Source: Phoronis australis
Taxonomy: Eukaryota; Phoronida; Phoronidae
Length of the DNA: 64,000 nt
Assembly (NCBI GenBank): GCA_002633005.1
Contig: NMRA01000186.1
Coordinates: 486,702-550,701 of the forward strand
Direction of reading: 5' to 3'
The translations under genes and the position numbers were made by a program. Under the pieces are notes generated by a model. That model saw only the letters and a program-made list of their open reading frames with translations. It had not been told where the DNA came from and did no database searches. The stretch's first letter is position 1; every line of letters starts with the position of its first letter. Positions 47,540 to 58,900 of the stretch are shown piece after piece.

Positions 47540-49769
47540 GCTTCACAAAATTTATGAAATTTATTTAGTATTCATAGCAATTTTTATACAGTACAAACAA
47601 TTGCATAGAATTTGCAAACTTTAATGAGTCTTGACATGTTGCAGGTCATTGCATAATTCACATGATTTTATATTGATTTATAGGAAACTAAACTATACAA
47701 CACCACTTAACTCTGAGAAACAAAACACTGCAAAGTTTGGAACATGTTTAAAAAATCCATACAGACTTTTGCAAAATCAAGTGTAACCAACATTTTGGAT
47801 GAGTGGACTGTATGGAAAGATAGTCATCTCAGAGTGCACTAAGAGACCCAGCGAGGAAGTGCATTAGCTATGTAATGCATGCACTTCTGGAAGTACTAAT
47901 AGTAACATACTATATTACAAACTTAGCCAAATTTGGATGGAATCATGAAGGAGGGATTTAGTATGTTTTAACACAAGATCAAGCAAATAAAACCTACGAA
48001 GACCAAGAGTCTATTTCGTGAAAGTGACTGAATATTTCAGTCAGAAAATTGGTTTTATGCTCCACACAACTATTTCTGAAAAATAATTACAACTTACTAG
48101 AGCAGAAGTGCAGTTACTCTGAGAATATCTGCTCACGTGTTTGCTACTTAGATGAATTCTATAAATTACTTCTTGAGTGTGATGCAAACACATAATCACT
48201 TGGTCAAACCTTTTATCAGCAATTGTAAAGTAGGAGCACAAGGCCCAGTGTCTGGCTTAGGGTTATGCATGACCTTATAAACTAATCCTGTATTCAGCCA
48301 AATAGTTACAACCTTAAAGATTTTAACTCTGTATAAGTATATTTTTCTGAAAGTGGAAAGCCTGTAGTATTTTACTTCACGTCAATCTTGTATTAATTGG
48401 ATCATGTGTCCACATGTTTGTAGTAAAATTTAGCAAAAAAGAAAGGTACATCTATAGCAAAACAAGGGTATCAATAAAATGACCAAATTTTGTTTGATAC
48501 GAACATACAAGTCCAAATCTCAAAAATGTTGTTGCAGTTTTCTAAAATATGATTTTGTTTTCGTTTGATATCCCTTTTATTTTTTCATAAGAAATCATAT
48601 ATGTCCTATTTTTGATAGCCCAGCATGCAACAAGTGAACATTTTTAAAAATAATTACAAACAGCATTTTAGAGAACAGTGCATAAAGTATTTTGTCTAAA
48701 ACTTCCATAAGGATCCAATCAGCCATTTCTCCCAGATATGATGTTCCAAACTTTGCCAAATACAGCCATTTTTCGAGGGTCTTACATAACTAAGTCTAAT
48801 AAGTCACTTTTCAGGAGACAGACTCCAGGATTCAACATTTCAATCCTGCTCATCAGTGTTGTAGAATTTCATTACTAGTTGCAAATGTCACTGTCAGAAA
48901 GACAATAAAAATGCTCGGTACAACCATAAACCATGCTTATAAGTTATGCAAAAGATTGTATAAGTACTAAAAGCATCACAAGACAAACTTATGCCACGGT
49001 GAATTATGTGGCTAAGGCACGCACACATGCACTCTTCACTTTTGTTGTAAAAAATAACTGATGAGTTTTATGAACCCAACCATGTCTATGAAAAGACTTC
49101 AGCACTCAAATCATGCAGTGTAACTATGGCACAAACCCAATATCTGATCAGTCAACCTCAGAAAGCTGAAGCAATGAGATAGCAATAGACAGCCAACACT
49201 AATACACAATTGTTACATGATGTTATCCAACTATTTTACAAGATGATTTGAAATAAGGGAATTAAAGACAATGAATGTAAAATTAATCAAATCAGCACTT
49301 GTTGGTCTTTCGAATAAAGTGTTTAAAAAGTCTGATCAAAATGAAATACAAAGACATAAATGAATGATGTTACATGAATAACAACATCCCAAAATACCAC
49401 TGCACGCTCTCCTATTCTGAGATATTTACCCACAATGCTGCGGACCAGTAAGGAAGTTGTCCCAAAGTTATACATGGCTGCTGTGCAAATTACTGTTTTA
49501 CAGCAAACGTATTATGGCATTGACCACCCTAATGCTGTTAAAGATTTGTTATTGTGAGAAGCAGTGTTGACAGCAAGACATCAAACATTAAAAAACTGGC
49601 AATATATCCTTCTGTATCTGACAGCTTGGAAATGTCTAGTAATTTAACCTTTTCAAAGCTAGTTTGATAACACAAGCATTTTTCTACCTTCGTGAAAGAG
49701 AGTCCATTTCAGGATGCAGTTTTTTGTAAGCTTTCAAATTGATCACCATGTTTTATAGTACATTAAGAG
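47540..49769. other. Intergenic stretch between convergent genes
   Basis: No coding exon is recognised. The 48310-48720 segment is a diverged copy of a dispersed repeat also present at 14530-14870. Short open frames here have no coding look. Part could be an alternative long 3' UTR of the minus-strand kinase gene. Confidence 0.4.
48310..48720 (+). repeat. Dispersed repeat family 3, copy B
   Basis: Diverged copy of 14530-14870, same word order, with insertions. It lies between the two convergent large genes. Confidence 0.55.
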
Positions 49770-49775
49770 TTTATT
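49770..49775 (-). promoter_or_regulatory. Candidate poly(A) signal of the ceramide kinase gene
   Basis: TTTATT on the plus strand, i.e. AATAAA on the minus strand, about 58 bp after the stop codon at 49833. This would give a very short 3' UTR. Confidence 0.45.
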
Positions 49776-49832
49776 CGGGCAGATTTCCAAGCGTACAGGA
49801 TATATGGATAAGCTGACTTAGCACACACTAGA

Positions 49833-49926
49833 TTAAAATGAAGGTAAACATCCAAGCTTAACTTCCTCAGCAGGTGTGTCTGGTGACAGGCCGGCCCCAA
49901 ACAGGAGCAAGAACTGAGGGTAAACC
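49833..49926 (-). CDS. CERK: CERK last exon
   Basis: Acceptor tttgtttacag. Reads RVYPQFLLLFGAGLSPDTPA, then EEVKLGCLPSF and TAA. It corresponds to the final R-V-x-x-Q-L-x-x-L-F-x-x-G-(I/L) strand of CERKs, with a short unique tail. Confidence 0.78.
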
Positions 49927-52900
49927 CTGTAAACAAACAAAGTAAAACTCTTAGAAACACATTGAACACTGAGATCTAACAAGAACATGATGATAGATCA
50001 CCACAATCGACATCTGCAGAGCAACATCTTACACACAGGATAATTACCATCATGAACACATGTACATTTACAAAATTGAACTTTCAAAAGTATTCCCAAT
50101 ACTACATGTAGTTAGAAATGAACACATAAAAACAGACTGTTCTTCAGTTGTTTAGCACAATTAATATAACTGTCCAAATTGTCATTTTTACTTTAAAGGC
50201 CACCTAGAAGAAAAACAAAATTAACATCAAGTGTCATTTTTGACAGTTGTATTATAGTGCAAACCACGCTAATACTGTATCTGTCCATGTTAGAGACCAC
50301 AGTCAATTAAATCCCGTCCCTGCAAATTTACTGTAAAGCTGCACTTCACCATTACAGAAAGCAGGCCTTTTCCTCTCATATTAAATTCCTTACCGAGGTA
50401 TGATTCTATTTCTGCTACCAAAGAGACCATCAAACTATCGGAGTTTATTGGGCTTGGCCAAATCTAAAATTGCAACTTTGAAAATGGTGCAGGTTTGAAT
50501 TGATAACGGAAATAGAATCTTAACATGATAAGGAATATTACGAGACCAATTTTAATAGAGTAAACGGTTTGAATTCGATTTTTGTTTTTAGCTAGCAAAA
50601 AAGACTGAAAGGTGGGGCAGAGTTCAGTAATGCTAGGACCTTGCTAGAAAAGTAAGACTTTGCGACATTACAAGAGATATTGACATGTATCTTAAATGCA
50701 TTACTGAGCTCTACCCAGATTTGAGTCTCACGGTCTACTGTACTCAACTTAATGCCCAATCTCTTATTTCGAGGTTTCTCAATTTAAATGTCATAGATTT
50801 TAACTCCAACAGAGTAAAACTTTAAAAATCTATAATTTCATTAAGAAATTTCACATTTCATAGCCACATATGTGCGCTAACTATGGAAACAGTGTAAAGG
50901 ATAATATACAAAATGACACAATTACAAAACATTTGTATGAAACATTTTGCAAAAATAACAAAGTCTTCAAACAATCAAATGAATGTCATGCATATTGGTA
51001 CACGTATAGACCAGAGAACATTACGAAAGGACAAATTGAACATATTACTGTTTCTCTTATCAACAACAAATTCCAAATTTATCCCAAACTTTCTGTAACA
51101 AAGCCATAGGATTTGGGGGGTTGGGGGTACTCTCCCCATAATCATGAAGGCAAGGGTCCACTGCCTCCCCCCATTAAAAAGGTAAAACTGTTGTCAAGGG
51201 AAAACTGGTGTTGGTGAGGGCCAGTGCTGCAACAGGTGAGGGCCAAGGCTGCAACAGGTGAGGCTCAGGGCTGCAACAGGTGAGGGCCAGGGCTGCAACA
51301 GGTGAGGGCCAGGGCTGCAACAGGTGAGGCTCAGGGCTGCAACAGGAGAAGACCGGAGGTTGAAGGGTGTAAAACTGGCATCAACATCGGGGCAAAACTG
51401 GGCGGTGACCAAAGCAACAGAGGCAAAATAGGTGTTCACTAAAGCAAACATTCCTATGGTAATATATACCTCATCAAGAGAAAAGGAATTGTAAAAAGGT
51501 TATTGAAAGTGACCAGATTCCTTATGTACTGTCCCAATAACAGGAACTCACCTAAAATCTAAATCCAAATTGTTGTCGACAGAGTTATCAATACTCCACA
51601 CCGATCTGCTCTTCATCTGTTCCCGAGCTTTCAACTTTTCCTCTCGTTGCCGCTGCCTCTTCTTCCGCTTCTCATTAAGTATATCCGACTCTAGAGATCT
51701 CCTTACTGGTGCAGAGTTGGTTAGCCTGACTGCGTCCTGAAATAAAATAATATATTGAACTAAACTTGATCTGCTCTTCTCATTAAGTATATCCGACTCT
51801 AGAGATCTCCTTACTGGTGCAGAGCTGGTTAGCCTGACTGCGTCCTGAAATAAAATAATATATTGAACTAAACTTGATCTGCTCTTCTCATTAAGTATAT
51901 CNNNNNNNNNNNNNNNNNNNNNNNNNNNNNNNNNNNNNNNNNNNNNNNNNNNNNNNNNNNNNNNNNNNNNNNNNNNNNNNNNNNNNNNNTTGTTTCATCT
52001 TTTCTTGCAATCTATCAAAAATTTACCCGAAACAATGACTCTTTCAGTCAGTATGCATCTTTTTAGTTTGGCTGCATCAAATGACACACAATCAAAGCCT
52101 TTTGCAAACAGCGAGACCAACCACCGAGTAAAGCTTTCTCACCAATAATGGTACTGCTAGTGCCCGACACCGCCAGGGGGTCGTACTCCTGAAGCGAGTC
52201 CGTGTAGACACTACTTTGACGACTTCCACCTGGTGTCACACGCAGGCAGACTCCGCAGCCTGAACGACATGTCACACCATCTAGTGGATTACTCTGACTT
52301 GCACATGGACTAGGAATGTACTGTATCTCACAGTGATATGGCCTGTAATGGAAATGATACTGACAGTAATACATTGTCAAGATTTATCCGGAAATCAGTC
52401 ACAGTACTTTCACTATACAAGTCATACAACCTTGGTGATCAAACAAATCACATTCCAAAAGGAGGCAGGGCTGATAGAAGTCCAGTTTTTAATTCAAGGG
52501 GCAATTTGACGAGACATAATGCTTAGTCTTACGGCTCACAGGAAGTCACCACGACTGATGCCAAGTGGCGACTATTGTATTGCCAGTCAATAAATGTTTA
52601 CCTAGTCAACTATTAAACCAAACTTGTTCTGGCATAATATGAAGATGGCATGTCTTGAGTCAGAACTTCCCTGTGGAGCTATTATTATCTAGCGGGCCAT
52701 ATTCTCCTACTCAAACCAGGTCAATCCACACCACAAAGATAAGCCTCAGATCTTTCAATGGTGTAATATAAAATTATTTTCATCTCCAAACAAATCATAC
52801 AGGGCATCGGTGTGTAAATAAACGCGAAAAGTCCAGCGATTTGACGAGGTTAGCCAACCCATCAAAAATTGCTCTTCTTCTTCTGCTAATGGTGAATTCT

Positions 52901-55900
52901 AAATTTTTGGCCTAAAAAACCAACTGCCTTCAAAGCAAGCAAATGACTCTCAGAAATGTTGCAGTAAATAAATCATGAGTGTACTGGAAAATAAGACAAT
53001 CCAATGCTAACAAATTCTTCCCACAAAAACTCAACAGTCAAAGAAAAGTAATTATAACACCACCCTTCATTTTGGATACTGTACACTTTGCATACACTAA
53101 AGCTCACCAATTTCGGACAAAAATGATTGCCAAAACTGCTCACTGTTCAATGTCTTTTAGCATTGTTGTGAATGGCCAGTTTTTTCAAAACACTGTTTAT
53201 TGGAAGATAGACGGTAAAACTTGAACATGACAGTCTGTTGAAAGTTATGGTGCACCACTCGAATGTGGCAGTTTGTTGGCAGATATAGTGCAGAACTTGA
53301 ACATGGCAGTTTGTTGGTAGTTATAGTGCAGAACTTGAACATGGCAGTCTGTTGGTAGTTATTGGTAGTTATAGTGAATAACTTGAACATGGCAGTCTGT
53401 TGGTAGTTATAGTGCAGAACTTGAACATGGCAGTCTGTTGACAGCTATAGTGCAGAATTTGAACATGGCAGTCCACTTTTGTACTGCATTGTGGGCTAAG
53501 GTAAGAAATTAATACAGAATGAGCACAGACGTTAAGGAAATAAAGTACAGATTTTTGTACTAAGAAAACTTTGTTGCCACAATTTAAATGAACATGTTGT
53601 TGACATTACATCCGATACTCAGTTTAGTTGCTAAAAAGGTTGCACTTTTCTGAGCGAATCCCTTCTTTTTGGTATTTTTCAACACATCTTCTTTGCACAC
53701 AGACACAGCTAATGTACTTTTGAGATCAGAAAGTACAGATTCTAAAAAAATATTCATTGAAATACGGAAAGCATTCCATCAATACCAAATGGTTGTCACA
53801 ACTGCATGTAGGTCAAAGATAGGTCGTCGTCTCACCTCAACTTTGACTTGGTGAGTGCTTTGAGAAATGCAGCGTCAACTCTCTTCTGCCCAAGCACATT
53901 GTATCGCTCGGTGAACTCCAGAATATTTCCACCAAATCCATATTGACCATTGAATGCCCACTGGTGAAATGTGTCTTGATGGAACACAGAACACATGTCT
54001 ACAGGCATGGTGTTACCTTTAAAGAGATGTTTCTATCAGCATGCAACTATGATCTTCAAACAACAGACTAGAATGAGTAGCCAGTCACTACAGATTCATT
54101 GAAACTAACTACTTCACTATGAACACAAATGGATAGCAAACAAAACTTAACAGATAACTATTGCGTTGCTGTTCCTGTGCTTCTTAATTGATGTAATGAA
54201 CTTCAGAATAAATCCCTAGAAATAATTATCAATGTTTCCACTGAACCGTTAAAATCAACCCAACAGAAATTGTTGAAACATGATGAAAGAGACATAAATG
54301 ATGCAAAATAACCAAGGTTTTAACCTACCAAATATTATGTGAAACGTCGCAGTTGTGAGGTCGTCTGTTCCCAAGACAGATTGAGCAATGTGATTCGTTG
54401 TTCCTGGAAAATGGATGGTGCAGTGAGATTGATTGAATTATAAAAATATATTGTGTACCAACGTCATGTCATAAAGAATAGTGATGAATCTAAAAGCATG
54501 TCTTCTAGTACACGTAACACTACATGTTGTTACAGATGCATTCTGTTTACTACACTATTGTGGGTAATAGTGTGATATAATTTACCCGCATTTTGAGAAC
54601 CCGTCTTATCTACATCAACCGGTGGTCAAAATGTGAGCCTGTTATATCAGACCATTGCCCTATTATGAGCAGGAATGTTAAACCTATACTAAAACATTTA
54701 TATCAAGTACTCATTGGTCTCAGGGAAAACTGGTTTCATGAGGAACAAAAACTTTGTTTGTGCCTGAGACCAGGCTTTGCTCAGAAAAGAACATACTGAG
54801 TATATTCACAAACAAAAACAAATTTTCAGTTCTTCTTAAGCAAAGACCGAGCTAGTTCCCATTTAGAAGACCTTGGTTATTTCCATAGCCTCAAATTTCC
54901 CTCGGCAGTGACCACTATTTGCACATGTACAAACTTCAACCATTTAGCTAATAATTTTCCATTTTGAAAGTCACACGAATTGCCGTAAAACCAAAGTTTG
55001 CATGTGGGCAGTCAAATTTCATCTCCAATGGCAAACTTGAGTTGACAAATATACATACTTGGGTATATTTGTATAGTTGTTCAGGATGACACATACCTAT
55101 TAACATTAAAAAGGAACAAGTGAGTTGAAATCACTTCAATTCAAAAGCTCTTATTTTTACAAAATGTGGGTTTATGGCACCTTTAAATAAACATTAAAAC
55201 AGATGCATGAACACCAACAGTCTCATGATTACATTACTAGTATGTACAACAAGAATCCACAACTCATTCAGTTGTTAGAACACTACTTTCAATGGAAATA
55301 AATTAGGTAAGGACTACACCATATCCAAAGTCGTCCATGTCAGCAAGATGATTAGGAAGTTTGTCCTGCCACGAATATGAAGTAACCTAGAACCTACCCA
55401 CAGGGATGATGGCAACAGGGGTGTTGAGCCTGGCCGGGGTAAAGCCAAGCTTCACCTCAATAGCTCTGTCACGCTGCACTTTGTTCAGTAGAGCGTTAAT
55501 GACTTTATTCACAGTTCCATCACCGCCAACGACAACAACACTGAAATATAAACACAATTAAGTAAAATGCCTCATCTTGAGCTACGTTTTTTTTCGCATT
55601 TCATGCACACTAAGTTGACAAAACTGCATTTTTTCCTTTTACAGAGACTACATCCGTTCAAATGCTTAAAGACTGTAAGTTTCGCATTTAAATGTGCAAT
55701 TTTTAAACAAGCGTGGAAATGTACAAGCCTGGTTAGCATGCTACCTGTGGCCACATCACGTGACCTAATGAATGTAAGTCTGAAAGATTTCCGCCTCAAA
55801 TGGGATCCGAACCCAGGACCTTCTGCTCACTGTGCAGATGCTCTAGTCTCTTGTCCCATCGGGACGACCAGTTGAACACAGAAATCCAATCAGACTTAGT

Positions 55901-58900
55901 AGTGGGCATGTTGTACCTGAATTGTAACGTGTTGAGACACACATCTTCTCAGACTTATATACCTTAGGTCACGTAATATGACCACAGGTTGCGTGCTGAC
56001 CAGACTTAAGATATTTGAGATACCGTACATAAGGTTTGCTTTATGCAAACTCTTTACAGTTCAAACTACATTAATGGTGAAATCAGAATTTCTGATGTTT
56101 AATTTTGTTAATAATAATTGTAAGTTAATGAAGTTCCACTTGTCGTCAAAATGAGGACCAAGTACTGAGAGGAAACTTTAAATCCCCAAAACACTGCCAC
56201 ACGCAAGGTGTTGAAATGCATCCACTGCAAAAGTTGTGCTTCTAGGGATGTTCATTTCTAGCATAAAAATGGCCAATAGCACAGGCGTCCTCAGCTTCTG
56301 ATCGTCCACAATACACTACACATAATACTACAAGGTATGACACTACGGACTAGAAATTCCACGGGTGCTTCACTTCAGCCGTCCATAGCAAATATAAAAC
56401 TCAATAAATTTACACAAAACAGAGGTTCAACAAACCATGAAGAATTGTTCTTTCTCCCAATACCATTCACAGTGTCCTGTTCCGGCGACTTCGTAAGAAA
56501 TTCGCAGTCAAAGAACAAAAATGTTCAAAAAAAGCCCCCACACACTTTCATCGTGGGCCGCTCGAGGTCAAGGACGGTAAGGAAATTGCCGGTGAGTTAC
56601 GGAAGTACTCAATAGTTTTTCTACTGGCGGCTAAGTGTAGAGTGATCAACATCGTGGCTTTACGCGACAAACCGGCAATTTCCGTACCGTACACCCGTGG
56701 AATTTCTAGTCGGGAGTGTCATACCTTGTAGTATTATATGTAGTGTATTGGGAACGATCAGAAGCTGAGGACGCCTGTGGCCAATAGATGGCACATAATA
56801 CATTGAACCCATCTAAAATGGGATGCTGTCATCATATCTCAAAGTAACTTGCCAAATTTCATGAAAATCGTCAAAGAACTCCAAAGATGCAAAGGCAAAC
56901 GAAAAAACAAAAATTGCCATTAATTACCACAACAGTAGTTGAATCCGTCCATTTGCTGTCATGTTAATAGGAATACAATATTGCAAAATTTCAAGAACAT
57001 CTTGCAAAGGGTTTAGGAGCTAGGGGCATAACAGTGGTTAGACCCATTTGAAAATTCACCTCAATCATGCTCTTATCAGTAGGAACACATTGGCCAATTT
57101 TCATAATGATCCTCAGCGCCGTTTGGCAGATACAGAAGCAGACAACATAGTCAAAAATAATTAAAATGGCCACTAGTTGGCGCTGTCATCTTCATAGAAA
57201 TTTGTTTGTCCAATTTCATAAAAAAGCATCAATGAACTCTGAACTTACAGAGTCAAACATAAAAAAGTTGTCCGAAAATCATCGTCAGCCATCCTCTTCA
57301 CAGCAGAAACATATACGCCAATTTTCACAATCATACATAGAGTGGTTTGGTTGATAAAGGGTCATATGCCAAAAAACTAAAACAGTGAAAATGGCAGCTA
57401 GGTGACGCAAAAAACTTTGAATTCATCCGAAAATGGATGGACAGCGTCATCTAACTAATAACGCTTATCCACCAAATTTATGAAAACCTATTGAGAAGCT
57501 TTGAAGATATGTCGAGGTAAAAGTAACAAAAATCAAAATTGTCACTAGGAGGCACACCGGTAGTCGAATCCATACGAAAGTTCACTCATGCTGTCCTATC
57601 CATAAAATCAACACATGCAAAGTTTCATGGACATACGTCAAAGGGTTTTGAAGATAGAGCAGCGGATGCCGGAAGGACGCTGGCCGGACGGACATTGATG
57701 AGGGCATAATGCTCGCACAATATGTGGTCGCATTATAATGCATGTATGTATTTGACCATGCAATTCCAACTGAATATACAGACTTGGTGGCGCCAAATTA
57801 GTGAGAGACTGAACTCACGTAGCCATAACACATAACTATAATGAAAAACAGCCTATGTACCTACGGTAATTATTCACTTATTTTGCACTAAAATAATTAA
57901 AATTGACATTTTTCCTTTTTACAAAGGCTGATCACCTTGCTGTAAGTTTTTTCATGGCATCTACATAATGCAAGTTATGATAACAACGGACTAACATTTT
58001 GTTGGTCATGTTGTGTGCTAAATAAGAGTAAATCTAATAGCAAAAATACAGGACATGACGGCGTTCTCCCGTTCAGTGACTTTACCAGACGTAGAGGGTT
58101 GTGGGCCTGTGATAATATCTAGCTCCTTTGTTCACTGCCAGAGCATAGTCTTTTCACTGGTATGACAACAGGCAGGCCAATTATCTACCAGGCTTATTAC
58201 AGACCACGTGTGAACACCGTCAAACCCAGAGCATTGGGAAAGGTTAGATTGTCGTAACTTTGGTTGTAGTTGGGTGATTTTGGGGATTCAAAAACTAAAC
58301 GTGATCAGCATTTGACCAGGAATTCAGAAATGCTATTGGTTTATGTTCAAACATGTTATAACAGCCCAGCCTAGTCAGGCTAGATACGATCTTACTGGAG
58401 ATTATAGCAATTATCAAATAAAAGAGAGCTGGCCCTCCAACCCTAAATGTCAGAATGGAGTTAATCAGTCATGTAAGATACTGGCTACAGCGGTCACCTT
58501 CACAACTTGTTAATATATAGACGCTGAGGTTGTCCAGTAGTGAAATATATCAAATAAACACAGAAAAATCAGGAACCCCAGTTAGGGTTCTTGATTTTTC
58601 TGTGTTTATTCGATATATCCCAACTTGTTGTTGGGGCTATAGAATCGAAAAAGTTGGGAGCAACGGGGAAAACGTCGTAACGGAGCGCGTTCCACAGATG
58701 CAAGATGACACAAGACCACGTAAAAAGCTCTTATTGGCATACACAAACAAAATAGTGGCCACAAGAACGATTGGTCAGAGGATGGCTGTTGAATTGTAGG
58801 ACATTTCTCACCGCAAGTGCTTTTGCAGAAAATGACCCAGTTTTACAGAATGCGACCCAGTTTTACAGAATGTGACCCAGCTTTACAGAATTTGACCCAG

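Noticed and set aside
50870-51109. 79-codon plus frame (MCANYGNSVKDNIQ...)
   Set aside because: Lies in the last CERK intron, antisense, with no domain and no splice evidence.
55795-55880. Functional tRNA gene on the minus strand
   Set aside because: Position 33 is not T, the acceptor stem does not pair and it sits inside inverted arms; better read as a tRNA-derived relic.
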